Source: Diphasiastrum complanatum (Eukaryota > Streptophyta > Lycopodiopsida > Lycopodiales > Lycopodiaceae). Taken from it: 64,000 nt of DNA. Made by a program: the position numbers and the translations under genes. The stretch covers positions 23,107,912 to 23,171,911 of the forward strand of contig CM055093.1 in NCBI GenBank assembly GCA_029204225.1, in the 5' to 3' direction. Positions 1 to 12,173 of this stretch are shown one piece after another. The notes beneath the pieces are model-generated. The model saw only the letters and a program-made list of their open reading frames with translations, searched no databases and was not told the origin of the DNA. The first letter of the stretch is position 1, and each line of letters opens with the position of its first letter.

Positions 1-740
1 GGATGAGATGAGTCATCCTCTTCACCATCTTTGTCTCTCTTCTTGGCTTTGTCTTTGTTGAATGCTTGAGAAAACCGGTTTTTGTTCCATCCTTTATGCT
101 TGTCCTTGACAAAGAGGGTTTTTTCACTTCCAATATGCTCGAGTTTGTTCATCCTAGATAGTTTGTAACTTTGCCTAGCTTCTCCAGAGATGAGAATTCC
201 TTGAAGAGTTTCTAAATTAGGCAACTCTTCCTTAATGGCAAAGGATTGAACAAGACTATCATAGTCATCTTTCAAGCCATTTAAAATGACTTTTACTAGC
301 TCATCTTGGTTAATTGACACACCAACACAAGAAAGCTCCCTATGAAGATCTTTTATTCTCAGAACATAGTTTAATGCACTCTCCTCACTTCTTTGAAAAC
401 TTTGGAAAATCTGATTCCTAAGAGTGAGTATTCTAGAAGTATTTTTTGCCTCTTAGATGGACTTAAGTGCATCCCAAGCATCTTTAGTTATGGTGCAAGA
501 TCCTATCTCTCTCATAATTTCATTAGAGACATTCATCTTAATGAAATGTAGAGCCATTCTAGCTCTCTTCTTGCACTTTGGTATTTCAAGTTGTGCTTGA
601 GGCTCCTCCTCAACACCAAGCACTATGTCCATAACATCCTAGAGTATCAAAATAGACTCCATTCTAACCATCCAAATTGAGTAATTAGAGGTACTTAGTC
701 TTTCACCTGCTTCTAGGAGATATCCTCCCACAGATGCCAT
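1..740 (-). pseudogene. Ty1/Copia gag fragment (truncated by window edge)
   Basis: Read on the minus strand from an ATG at 740, the sequence begins MASVGGYLLEAGERL and continues through a Copia gag (UBN2-type) region. Recognisable stretches are DAWDALKSI and LVKVILNGLKDDYDSLVQ. It then runs into a Lys-rich stretch that would precede the zinc knuckle, which lies left of the window. In-frame stops near 635 and 455 show that it is dead. The 5' leader, primer site and 5' LTR follow in order to the right, so this is the 5' end of one element whose pol is outside the window. The same gag family occurs on the plus strand at 16911. Confidence 0.8.
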
Positions 741-1497
741 TATTTGGAAGACTTTTCAGTTATTGGAAAACAATATGTTTGAGCTTGTTCCAATCAGACT
801 TAATGTTGCTGCTCTCTTTCACTATAGGTATTTTCAAGGATGTACTACCTTCCTATGTAAAAAACTTGCAACTGTATTTGAGATGGATCTCAAATATTCC
901 ACAAAACAATATTTTCTAGACTAGACACTCAAAATGGTTTAAGGCACTTTGACAAGTTTGAATCCTACTTTTGGCATGTGTGAAATGCTTCAAGAGAAAA
1001 TACTATTGATACTCAGAAGGATCAAAGGTTTTCAATTAACATCAAACTTAGTCTTGATCTTCAGTTTCTTGTGTAGGATGCTCAAAACAATGGATTCAGA
1101 ACAAAGCAAGATTGAATCAAATCAAAAAGTGGTCACTCAGATTTTGGACCTATCCCTACCCTATTTAAGAGCTTATAGCTCTTGATAGACACATCATATT
1201 GATTTGGTATCAATTTCTATGGAAAGTACCTTCATAAGCTTTCCATCAAGCTATAGCACCACTATCTTTGGATCAACTAGCAAGGAAATAGAAGGGATTG
1301 AAAATCTCTGATTTTCACACGTGCGGAATTCCAGAATTCTGTACTATCACTTTTCAGACCTAAAAATTCAGTTTCAATCCAATTTGATCCAAACACTTTT
1401 TAGAGAAAGGTAAAAAAAATTGAATAACTGTTTTTTTGCTTGAATTAGCTCTCAATTTCTTGTACAATCAGAGATGTTAGCATGCAAAGCTCAATTT
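741..1497 (-). other. 5' leader of the left Copia element
   Basis: The sequence lies between the primer site and the gag ATG of the minus-strand Copia. I see no protein similarity. The short open frames here do not resemble any family. Confidence 0.55.
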
Positions 1498-1510
1498 GGC
1501 TCTGATACCA
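1498..1510 (-). promoter_or_regulatory. Primer binding site, Met-tRNA type
   Basis: On the minus strand this reads TGGTATCAGAGCC, the usual plant Copia/Gypsy minus-strand primer site. It directly abuts the LTR end ...TTGTCA at 1511, which fixes both the LTR boundary and the element orientation. Confidence 0.85.
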
Positions 1511-2297
1511 TGACAAAAATTTTGGAATTCACACGCGTGAGAATGATCCACATGTATGATAGATCTTATCAAGCTTTACATTAGCACAATAACTTGATTC
1601 TAGATTGAATAGCAAGATCTAGTACAAAATTTATGGCTTAACCACAATCTAGCATGCTAAGAATCAAAGAATGATAACATTGATTACAAATGAGCAAAAG
1701 TACAAGAATTTAGTGTATGAGCATCAGTCTCAACACGCGTTAGAGAGAGAAAGATAGAAATATTCAAGCAAATATTGTATAGATCCAAAATGGCATGGAA
1801 TAGCTACAAAGCTTTGGTTCTTCATCACAAATTATGAGAATAGCTACACATATTTATGGAGTTTGAGGTAGCTCAAGGTAGAACCACATCCATCCACCTT
1901 TCAATGACATCTAAAGTGAAAACTAGAGTCTAAGTGACATTTGTCACATCTCATGCATGTATCTCTACCTACTTTTACCAAGTGTCCTATTTCTTACTAG
2001 AAATATACAAATCATCATGCATGTGTCCATTACACTTTGTGCATGCTTGAATGTCACTATGGATCACTTACAGTTAATGCATGTGATATGCCACAAGTTT
2101 CTACAAGCATATTAATGCTATTTCTAAGTCTACAATCTATATGCAAGTTGTATTCAACCAACTAAATATGACAAATCCATATAGCTCGAGTTCTATCTAG
2201 GCCAAATTTGACATTTACATTTATGAAACAACATACTTGCATAGTACAAAGTTTGTAGCAAGCCTAAAGTCAAGGTAGATGTTTTTTATTTTCAACA
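1511..2297 (-). repeat. 5' LTR of the left Copia element
   Basis: On the minus strand the repeat starts TGTTGAAAATAA and ends TTTTTGTCA next to the primer site, which are canonical TG...CA ends about 787 bp apart. The partner 3' LTR is outside the window, so the outer end rests on the typical TGTTGA start and not on a pairwise comparison. Confidence 0.7.
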
Positions 2298-3110
2298 GTT
2301 GCGAATGATTCGTGAAAGCAAGACTAAATATTAGTCACAAATGGCTAGACTAATAATAACTCGCTAAAACAGAGTACCAAATTGAGCAACTAGAAAGTCA
2401 AACATAATAAGGAATAAGCATAGCAATATTGACACAGATCTGAACGCGGAACGAAGAGCTGTTATCAGATTAAGTATATCAAATATACATGTCAATAATG
2501 CAGTAGAGCACAAGACAATAGCGAACGAAACCCCGTGTTCTACAAAGCTAATTCAATCTGTAAAGAAATGAAACCTATTACTGACAATAAAGAATCGATG
2601 CATAGGGCATCTACTTTGTCTATCTCTGATAAGCTTTTGATGCTAAATTTACACACACTTGTTCTTGATTTCTCTCAATCAACAATTAACAATCTCACTG
2701 AATACGCAAATGGTATTCAGTATACATACACAATCTTACAGGTGTGCAGATGAAAAAAGTACAAAGTGGATGTGTTGTCTGTAGGAGATCGTGGGTGGCT
2801 GCTGTCGTTGTCAAGTCTGTTAGCGCAATTGCATGGGGTGAGCGTGAAAAGGGTGCGACGTCAGCTTTTGCTGAAGTGAATATTGGTGAAGATACGAAAA
2901 ATACGTCACTTTGACGAAATGCCTTAGGATTTGATTTACAGGGTGCCTTTGCTTCCTAGGGCACCTTTGGCAAATTGTAAGGCAGTGTCGTCTTTTTCGC
3001 CTATCACAAAACATGTGTAAAATCACAGTGTCATGATTCTTTCGTCTTTTCTTCGCCTGCGAGAATTTACATGTAAATATGCAGGCTGCGCGACAACATG
3101 AGTAAAAATA
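2298..3110. other. No gene; possible Copia LTR relic
   Basis: I see no convincing coding sequence. Part of 2480-2570 resembles 13210-13290, next to the 3' LTR of the Copia at 13.9 kb: both have a GCGAACGAAACC/GCGGATCGAAGCC core and similar downstream words. This may be a decayed LTR of that family. The match is visual and weak. Confidence 0.25.
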
Positions 3111-5344
3111 CAAAAAAAAAAATCATGCAATTAGTACATTGGTTCAAAGTGGCGTGTTGCTAGATTTTTTGGGTGTTCAAAGTGGCAAGCTGCTGGTTTT
3201 TTTCTTGAAGATGGTGGACAGCAGATTCAGCCATGGTTTATTGATCATTTTCAGCCTATGTTACATCGTGAGCATCCTATTATGCATCAGGTAATGATCT
3301 ACGCCAGTGAAGAGAAGTGAGTAGCAGGCGATCCTTTGCTCTGGAACGTAGCAATGCAGGTCCTCTTGATTCTGGAACGAGACTCACAACAAGCAGAAAT
3401 GGGATGAGCATCTAACAGTAACCGTCAATGTAGGTGGGGTGTATTCATCCGCGGATCTGCCTGTGACACTGGATGAGGTTTACCTCTTTTTCATGAGGAT
3501 ATATCAGCGACTGCCCCTGAGATAGATGACATGCTTACAAGCACGTAGCAGGGTCGCGTGGATAGACACTACATTTCTGTCTGGATATGAGTGGGCTCCC
3601 AGATGATTGCGAGCTATAGCTCAATAGCTGGAATGTTAGCAGGTCCTAATTAGCATGTGGATAGAAGGCTCTGGATTCGATTAGTCAAGAGCATAGGAAC
3701 CTCAGTGTTTGAAGTATCTATCCAGTTCTGGATCAGCAGGCACTCTCACACTAACAAACTCTTCATAAAGATAAAGTCTCTCCACATACTATAAACTATA
3801 TCCATCCCATAACAAGAGACAAACCACCTCACCAACACTCATCACCTACATCTCTCTCAATACAAACGCCTCCTAGCAATCAAGGTGAAAACCATTCTCT
3901 CTCCCTTTTTCCTCCTCCACCACGTGAGTGCCAAAACAAAAGTTCTCCCTCATCATCCTTCTACCTCAATGCAAAAAAAGGTCTCTCCTTTTATATGCAT
4001 CTCTCACACCTTCCCCTTCAAAATTTCATACTTTCATTCTTCAAGACTTTCATGAAAGGTGTCCTCTCATCTATATGGCTCTTAATTGTGATTTGACCAC
4101 AAGTGGTACCCTTTCCGTTTTGGAAAAGATGGATTGGGGCCATGGGTGGGTGCAAGGGTACCACATGTGTGAGCCATTTTCTTCTTTTGCACTTGGTGGT
4201 GGTGTAAGTGGTAAGTACCTTACTTCATTACTCTTCTTAATCGGGTAGTCTTCATTGCTGATTGTGGTCAACCCCTACCACTTTTAAGTAGGATATTTTT
4301 GCTACGCACTTTTGGCCTCCACTTGCATTTCCCATTTGCGTGTCCATGGCCATGGCTTAAGCTGTCTAGTGTCGTTTCGACTTGCAATTGCCTGTAGTTT
4401 TGTTACAGTCTCCTTGACCCTGTCCCATAATTTCCGACCATTTGTTGCGAGTTGATTTTTCTCTTTGCCAGTTTTTCCGTGTATCGTTACAAGTGAGCAC
4501 TCATGACTTGGGGTTTCTTCAAGGCAACCAGTCCCCTGTCAAAAGGAGTGCGAAAATAGAAAACAATGTTGAAAGCACTAAGGCTTACCCAACTAGTGCT
4601 CGAAATAGAAAAGAAACTAACTAAGATGACAAAATACAAAACCTTACTAAGGCTTACCCAACTAGCAAGGTGATTAAACTAAATCCTAGATTAACACCCG
4701 AAGGGAATTAGAATGGAAGATTGCGGCTAACTAATAATCAATGAACAAAATACATGCCACAATACAAACCAATGAGAAGGAGGCAAGAGCACCTTCCTTC
4801 AAGCTATGCACCTTCCCAAACATCTGAAAATAAACATCTCAAAAGTAGACCATACTGGATCTTGCACACAAAAATAAATGCGTATTATTGAATATTACCT
4901 TTACAAGATTGACATCTTGTTGAAGATTATATCACTCAAAAAAACATTTTGTATTAAAGAGTGTGAACCAACCACATTTGAACGAGTCATTCTGATGGGG
5001 TTTTGCAACATTAGAAACACATTTAATTAAACATAGAACATATACACATATTCAGAACATAGTAAATGATGTGTGTAAAATTCTAAATATTTACCTCAAT
5101 GTTGACAATATTCAGTTCGCTAAGAGAAATATTCTCTCCAAAAAAATGTTTAATTATCGTAGAAAGCAGCCATCAACATCCTTGTGGGTGTTGTTTTATC
5201 TTTATACAAAATATGCGCTTGTATGACTCTTCCATAGTGAAATCTACTCAATGTTTTTCAAGGACATGCATAAAACTTGCTTGACTTTGGATCATGATAA
5301 CTTTTTGTGTGATAGAGCCCTTGCCTAGATTCAAAGTGTCCATG
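3111..5344. other. Intergenic stretch, nothing recognised
   Basis: No protein family is recognisable on either strand. A 19-base word, CTAAGGCTTACCCAACTAG, occurs twice about 70 bp apart (near 4578 and 4648). Short open frames here look random. Confidence 0.4.
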
Positions 5345-6035
5345 AAATATAGGGTGAGCTATAGACTTGTTCTAAAGATCTAGTTCGTAAGCTAAAGAAC
5401 CAATTTTCTTTATAATCCAAAACGGTCCACAATATCTAGTAGACAACTTATAATGCTTCCCCGTACGCATAGTTTTAGAATGCTTAGGTAATCTAAGATA
5501 TACCCAGTCATCAACTTTAAAATCTCTGGGAGACCTCTTAAGATCGGCATAGTGCTTAGCTCTATCCTGAGCACTCCGGATACAATCAGGGGCCACTTGC
5601 AACATTTCATGCATATCATGCAAGAAATCCACAACTTTTTGGATCTTAACAGACTTCGTCTCCACATTTACCGGAGATCTAGGTTGAAAATCGTACATCA
5701 GCATAAACAGACTACAACCAGTAGCAGAATGTTTCCTACTGTTATAAGCAAACTCAATCAAAGGAACACAATCTTCCCATTGAGATTGCCTACGAGACAC
5801 ATATGTCCTCAACATATCCTCCATAGTCTAATTAGTTCTCTCAGTCTGGCCATCTGATTCAAGATGATCAGAAGAACTAAAACTAAGCAAGGTTTCTAAC
5901 TTATGGAATACAACTGACCAAAAGTGACCCGTAAATTTAGGATCTCTATCACTAATTATATCACTTGGCGATCCATAAAGCCTAAATAATCTTTTCACAA
6001 AGATTTGGGCTAAATTCGAAGCCTTAGCAGTTAAA
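5345..6035 (-). pseudogene. Ty3/Gypsy integrase core and C-terminus (fragment A)
   Basis: On the minus strand, from about 6030 down to 5372, the translation shows DIISDRDPKFTGHFW (second catalytic Asp region) and SDGQTERTN before a stop near 5826. It continues VPLIEFAYNSRKHSATGCS and a C-terminal DNA-binding domain with LSTRYCGPFWIIKKIG. No reverse transcriptase of this type is adjacent. At 6035 the sequence switches to a different Gypsy lineage. Confidence 0.8.
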
Positions 6036-7045
6036 TTGAAAAAGAATCAACAAGTAGTGAAAAACAAAATATTGTAAAACAACAAATAAAAATGAGTAGA
6101 TCTTGGATCATGCTAGTTGAACTGGCTGCCAAAACTTGCATAGTCGGCTGCCATTCACTGGGGTGTTGAGTTGTCTTCCATCCAGGTGTTCCAAAATAAT
6201 TGCTCCGTAGGACAATATTTCTTTTACTTTGCATGGTCCTTCACTTGTAAATTTTGGTTTCTCTTTGATCAATTTGGTCTTATACATCAATGCTAGATCT
6301 CTTTACTTCAGATCTTTTTTGTGTAAGCGACAATCATGCCATGCCTTGCGACGGGCTTTCTCTGCTGCTAGTGCATGAACTGCCATCAATCTGGTTTCAC
6401 AAAGTTTTTGCAAAGCCTCATGATGCTTTTGTAAAAATTTCGCATCGTCCAACCGTTCCGTTGTTGCTATGCGTAAGGATGGTACCAAAAATTTGATCGA
6501 CATAACCGCATCTTGACCATAGACAAGCTGAAATGGTGTCTGATTCGTACTAACTTTGTAAGTTGTTCTGAATGCCCATAATGTTGCATGAAGTTTATGT
6601 TCCCAATCAAAATGACTTGCTTCAACTGTTTTTGTCATAATATTACAAAGAATCTTATTGGAAGATTCTACTTGTCCATTACCCCTTGGATAGTACGTAG
6701 TACTAAACCGATGTATAACAAAAAAGTCTTCCAACAAACACTTGATCGTTTCATTGACAAAGTGTGTTCCACGATCACTTACAATCTTGATAGGACATCC
6801 AAATCCAACAATGATATTCTTGTATAAGAACTTAGCCGTAGGCAACTCTAACTGCTTTTGCTTCAACCCACTTGTTCATATAATCAATTGCTACGATGAT
6901 ATATCTGTCTTGAGATCCTCTTGCGGCAGGATGAATAGGACCAACATAGTCAAGTCCCCATTTCTCAAATGGTACTTGCGATAGAACTGGATGCAAAGGT
7001 TCGTAATTTGTTTCGTAGGACGATGTGCTCGTTGACATACATCAG
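6036..7045 (-). pseudogene. Ty3/Gypsy integrase (fragment B)
   Basis: Minus strand. From 7038 the frame gives FEKWGLDYVGPIHPAARG (first catalytic Asp) and then, in a shifted frame from 6866, IKIVSDRGTHFVNETI (second Asp) and YYPRGNGQVESSNKI (Glu). The C-terminus ends near 6116 with KEILSYGAIILEHLDGR and NGSRLCKFWQP, typical of plant Gypsy integrase tails. At least one frameshift near 6850 splits the domain. Confidence 0.8.
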
Positions 7046-7700
7046 ATGACTGGATAATGTTTTTGATATCCTTATGAAGTGTAGGCCACCAACACCCTGA
7101 TTGTAAAAGCTTTCAAACAATGATATCAGCTGAAAAATGGCCACCACCCATCCATCATGTGAAAACATGCTTAGATCAAGTACTTCATGTGGCAAAACAC
7201 ATCTTCTCAAAATATCATCCATTCCATGACGATACAATTGGCCTAGAATCATATGATAAGGTTGTGCCTTAACGATCAATTGTCTCTTTTGAACTTTTGT
7301 CAAAGAGTCTAACATTAGATATTCAACAATATTTGTTGCCCACTCAAGTACTGCTTCAACATAAAATAACGCAACATCTGGTAGTTCATTATCCACTTCA
7401 TTGTTGACTGGTGTTGTCTGTATTCTTGAGACATGGTTAGCAAGATAATGTTGTTTACCTTTTCGAACCACCACTTGAAAATCAAATTTAGTTAAGAGTA
7501 ATAGCCATCTTGCAATACGTCTCATATTACATGTCTTGTTTACTAAATTAAGCAATGGCTGATGGTCGGAATAAAATACAAAATGTGTCGCCATTAGATA
7601 ATGTCAAAAATTATTCATGAAAAAATACCATGGCCAACGCTTCTTGTTCTGTTGTAAAGTAGTTCTTCTCAAGATCATTAAGTTGTCAACTAGCAAATCT
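7046..7700 (-). pseudogene. Ty3/Gypsy RNase H and linker (fragment B)
   Basis: The minus frame from 7594 contains FYSDHQPLLNLVNKTCNM and FDFQVVVRKGKQHYLANHVSR, the C-terminal half of Gypsy RNase H. It is followed by the linker toward the integrase zinc-binding region, where the frame breaks. The same family is present as a plus-strand scrap at 18680-19078, with matching words NKTCNI and FDFQVVVQKGKQ. Confidence 0.8.
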
Positions 7701-8400
7701 GATAGGATAGTCTTTCTTATATTCTCCTAGCTGCGTCAAAACTGAACCAATAGCATCTTTTGATGCATCAATATAAATATGAAATTCGATTGTCTAATTT
7801 GGAGCTTGTAGAATCAGTGCAAAAGCTAATTCTTTCTTCAATTTCTCAAATGCTTCCAATGCCTCAGTTGTCCCGATAGGTACAATGGTCAACTATATAT
7901 ATATAGGTCGTGTTGAGTCTGCAAAGAATAAAATGAATATCCGATAATAGTTCACATGACCCGTGAAAATATAAACTCCTCGAATTGTTTCTGGTGGCGG
8001 TGTCTCCACAATGACTTTGATTTTGGAATAATCCGTAGCAATGCCATGTCTTGATATCACATGTCCAAGAACAACTCCATGAGTAACCCAAATCGAACAC
8101 TTTTTGGAATTTAAGGAGACTTGCTACTTGCGACAAAGTTCAAATACCTTTTCCAAACGATCCAGATGGTCTATATAGGCACTATGGACTCCAAGATCAT
8201 CCAAGTAAATTTCAAGGAATTTTTGCAAATAGTCTTTCAAGGCAAACTGCATCACTCTCTGACATGAACTAGGTGCATTAAAGTCCAAATGACATAAGTT
8301 TATAAGCATATGTTCCCCATTTCATTGCGCTTCTATTATCATCTTGAAGGGTTCTTCATGATGATGCAACTAAGTATTAACATCCATTCGTGGATTATGT
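7701..8400 (-). pseudogene. Ty3/Gypsy reverse transcriptase remnant (fragment B)
   Basis: Minus strand. Near 8309-8124 the frame reads NAPSSCQRVMQFALKDYL then EIYLDDLGVHSAYIDHL, the RT region with a YLDD-type active-site box. Several breaks separate this from RNase H on its left. The N-terminal half of RT is missing or unrecognisable. Confidence 0.75.
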
Positions 8401-9723
8401 ACTTCGGCAGCAACTTTAGCGGCTTCCAATTTCTCTTTTTCTCGCAACTGTTTAATCCATTGCCTCATGTTTTGGCATTTATTCTTTTATGAGTTCAGAT
8501 TCGGATACACCCCTGATGTAGTAGGTATATCAGTAGATGTCACAGATTCAGCATGTGATGGATCAACTTGAGCTTCTTTCTACTTCTGAGCTTTGGTAAC
8601 AACCATCAATGGTACACTTGGTCCAGTCGGCTGAGCTGCTGGTCTTTGTTTGATTGTAATCAGATTCAATGGAGCAGTAACCGACGGTCCATAGACACAT
8701 TCCCGATAGAATGGGACAAACTTTTCTTTGTTTGGACATTCAACAACTCTATGATTTTTGCCACATTGAAAGCATCCAAGTGGTGCTCTAGTCCATTGTC
8801 TAGAATGTTGTTGTTGTGCAGCAAGATAGATAGCATACTACTTTGAAGGACCACTATCTTGATCAATATTGTAATTCCATTGCTCATTACCAACTGAGGA
8901 GTCTGGTTCTATTAGATTCGCAAGAGGAGCATGTTGTGCTTGTGGAGCTGGCAAAGCTAGTCGTTCAGGAAATCCAAGGCCTAACTTTTGAGTATGGCTC
9001 TTAGGATCAGGTCCCTTATAGGTAGTAGGTTCCGATATTGAAGCTTAGCATATCTTTGCTGGATAATCTGATGATTAAATGAGCAAAAAGATGTTTCATG
9101 TCCCGTAGAGTTGCATAGATGACAAAGAGTATCAGTCATACGTCTTTTCATTGTTGGACACTCATTTATGGTGTGACCTCGCACTGATTGCACACCAGAC
9201 CTTTTTTTTTTTTGACTAGAAAATGTTTTAGCATATTTTTCACCTGCTTTGGCACTCTTTTCTTGCTGCTCTTATAATGCTTTCATCTTCTCATCGAACT
9301 GAGACTACATCTGACCAAGTTTTCCAAACTCGTTAATCATCAACTCTGCTGTTACATTGATATTCGTGGATGTTGTAGTGGTTTGCCCCACTGTATATGG
9401 CAGCATTCCAATATTTAGTTCGTCATCAGAATCTTCATTCTCCTCTCGTATTGCATCATCCATAGCATGTTCTAAGGACACATAATCAGTTAGGCATTTA
9501 AGCTCACGTCTAATCCTTTAGGTAGATCTGTTAAAAACCACATGAGCATGACATCATTATTGATTAATTTGGGATCACACACAAATTTGAGGTGTTTAAC
9601 CCATTCAATATAATCTCGTACGTCTCTCTTTCCCATTTTAATTTTCCTTAAAAGAAGGAAAGGATCTTCCATAAATTTTCTGGGTTTGAATCTTGTGATT
9701 AGGCTAGCTTTAACTAGAGTCAA
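8401..9723 (-). pseudogene. Ty3/Gypsy gag with zinc knuckles (fragment B)
   Basis: Minus strand from 9723: FKPRKFMEDPFLLLRKIK and RDYIEWVKHLKFVCDP are retrotransposon gag. Downstream are CHLCNSTGHETSFC (near 9120) and CFQCGKNHRVVECP (near 8770), both CCHC knuckles. An additional upstream knuckle near 9190 is broken by a frameshift. The order gag (9.7), RT (8.2), RNase H (7.5), integrase (6.5 kb) shows that fragment B is one decayed Gypsy without visible LTRs. Confidence 0.75.
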
Positions 9724-10731
9724 TCGACACTTTTTCTATCAGGCATCCCGCAATGGTAATATCAATTTCAGGTGCATCGAGATCACCTAAATCAATAGAC
9801 AGAACACCAGCATCTGGCAAAGAAATTTTTTTCTTCTTTTTCGATGCAAAAAGACCTTTCAGTTGCTTTCTATAATAAGTGTTATCTACCAACAGCTGCT
9901 CAAAAGTAATATTTGGACGAAGTGATCCAATATCAGTTACGATGTCATAGTCTTTCGTCTTCGATTTCGAGATTGGCTTATTGATAACAACACTAGACAA
10001 TTTTGTCTTCGTGATTTCGTCGTCCCTTCCTCGAAAGTGACCACCTTCTCTGCAGCAGCTGACTGAAGTTCAACATTGTTCGCCTATGATGAGATATCTT
10101 TTGCAAACAACTTCACAGCATCGCGGTCATAGTCGGGGTCATCTTTGAGATTTTCTTTAGTCGTAGATTTATTCGTCATCTTGGGTCCCGACTACATATC
10201 AACGGGATATACAACGGTTAGTTCTCCTATGAGATTTTTAACCTTTCGTGTATATTTGCAAAGGGATTCTTTACTCTTCTTCTGAACATTGTTCAAACGT
10301 CCAAGAATTCTTGATTTGTAACCGATTTCTCTGAACTGGTTCAGAAATGCATCTTTCAGTAGGTACCAGGTTCCTACACGGCTTGGTTCAACTTGACTGT
10401 ACCAGATGCGTGCCTGCTTTCTTAGTAGACTAGAGAAGATTCATAGTTTGTCTACGTTAGTACCTTCGTTATTCACATTAGTGATTGACTCGAATTGTGA
10501 GACATAGCTATCTACATCGTCAAAAGAAGTCCCTTTAAAATAATCGTATTTATTTTTTGATATAGAAGTGAAACGTGCAGCAGGGCCCTCCATACCGAAG
10601 CTAATTAGGAGTTCAAGTAACTGAGCAGTGATTCCGTCTAGATTTCTTCGACTAGTATTCTCACTTTGTCTTCGTAAAAATTCCTCTCTAAGCTTATGGT
10701 ATCGTTCTAATATGGATTCTCTATCTGACAT
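9720..10731 (-). pseudogene. Ty3/Gypsy gag-protease fragment (fragment A type)
   Basis: Minus strand from 10731: MSDRESILERYHKL, then GTWYLLKDAFLNQFREIGYK and KSKESLCKYTRKVKNL (gag). After stops comes a frame from 10000 with DLGDLDAPEIDITIAGCLI, just before where a protease active site should lie. At about 9720 it is cut off and fragment B begins. It lies directly inside the primer site at 10784, so it is the 5' end of its element. Confidence 0.7.
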
Positions 10732-10783
10732 ACACTAGAGATGGATATGGATTTGTCAGATTTCTTATAACTTTCCTAAACTA

Positions 10784-10801
10784 TCCCCGGCAACGGCACC
10801 A
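10784..10801 (-). promoter_or_regulatory. Primer binding site, Asp-tRNA type
   Basis: On the minus strand this reads TGGTGCCGTTGCCGGGGA, the primer site typical of Athila/Ogre-type plant Gypsy elements. It marks the inner edge of a 5' LTR that extends to the right. Confidence 0.8.
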
Positions 10802-11700
10802 AAAATTGGTATATATCGTACTATACCAACATGGTTAATATAGATTTTATAGTAAATAATGTCGTTCCCACAGAGGACAACGTTAGAAAGTTATGTATTT
10901 GATACAATTATGGCAAGTGATTTTGAGTGTTATTCTGGTTGTCAACAGACATTAAAATATAACCAATATTACTTATGGTTTGGGAAATGTAATGTTAATA
11001 ATTTCAGAACAACAATCTAGCCTCTATCAAATCGAATAAAACATGTTCTACATATGAGATGTTGTCAGAGTAGTACAACAGTACCACACTCTGGCTGATT
11101 AAGGTGTCAACAAGAGTCAAGAGTTGCTCGATGTATTCACGACTGTGCAGACAATTAATTAATTGCGTTCGCGAACTATTCATTTCTAGACAAAAGTCCT
11201 CGACAACTAAAGTCCAAATTAATGGTTAAAGAACACGAATGGTTTTAGAACACATTAGAAACTTATGTCGATGCCAATCAGGAAAACAGATCAAAGACTC
11301 AATTTTTCAGACAAGGACTGTCATCTCATATGTATACATACAACTTTATTCAATGATCGTGCTAGACTGTACCAAAGATAGTCATTATTCGAGTGCCAAA
11401 AAGAAAGTATTTGCGACAGACGAATAAGATGGTTTTAAGACAGTTCTTTAGAGCATGCTTTACGGATACACAAAAACGACTGTAATGCACTAGAGCATTT
11501 GTCTGATCAGAGAGTAATTTATGTAATGCGTTAGAGATAGGTTTTTCTTAGAGAATTGATATTTTTGCAAAAAGGTATAATACTTTCCACAAAAGGTTAC
11601 CAACAACTAGATGAACATTCACTTTAACCTTCTATTTTTAGTATTATTCTTCGCCGACTTGACAATAGATAGATCTGAATCACGTCTATGTATAATAGAA
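10802..11700 (-). repeat. 5' LTR of an Athila-type Gypsy (outer end unclear)
   Basis: It begins at the primer site and contains TCGTTCCCACAGAGGA near 10861, a motif near the LTR/primer junction that is also seen at 12269 in a second LTR. No second copy is present, so the outer boundary is not determined. No coding sequence is seen in 10802-11734. Confidence 0.5.
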
Positions 11701-11734
11701 TGGGCGAAGGTTCTTTTTTTGTTTTTTTGGGTTT

Positions 11735-12040
11735 CTAGTGGTTTTGTGATGGTTTTTTATCGATTTCTGTAAATCGGCTGGGAATTAGCCTTTGCCCTTC
11801 AGACTGAAGATTCTTTATACGAAGGCGGTGCTGTCTACAAGTCGACGAAGGTTCTTTGCCAGGGAACAAAAGCTATCAAGACTGATGACAATTTTGTCAA
11901 TTGGCAGAAATGAATGATTTTTTATGTTTTCTATGATTTCTCATATCCAAATAGATTTTAAGAATTGGGATTTGTATGGCTTCCTCTGCTCAACAATCAA
12001 ATTAGATTTCAAACAAGGAAATCCACTCAAATCAAGCAAG
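11735..12040 (+). repeat. 300-bp repeat, copy 1 (leader of an Athila-type element)
   Basis: This stretch matches 22166-22497 in the same orientation, for example TGATGACAATTTTG, TGCTCAACAATCA and ATCCACTCAAATCAAG in both, with scattered mismatches. Here it sits just inside the primer site at 12156, so it looks like the untranslated leader of a minus-strand Gypsy. The second copy interrupts a Copia gag. Confidence 0.75.
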
Positions 12041-12155
12041 ATCTCTCTCAATCTAATCCTAAAATGCAATTTTAACCCTATTATGCCAAAACAAGATGCC
12101 TAAATGCAAGCTAACATCCATCCATGCATGCTAAAAACTGAAAAATTGGCGTAGC

Positions 12156-12173
12156 TCCCCGACAACGGTGCCA
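12156..12173 (-). promoter_or_regulatory. Second Asp-tRNA-type primer binding site
   Basis: The minus strand reads TGGCACCGTTGTCGGGGA, one or two changes from the canonical plant Athila-type site. It shows that a second, distinct Gypsy 5' junction lies 1.4 kb from the first. Confidence 0.8.

Noticed and set aside
2820-3113. 97-codon minus frame rich in Cys and His
   Set aside because: No spaced zinc-finger pattern and no similarity. Likely chance.
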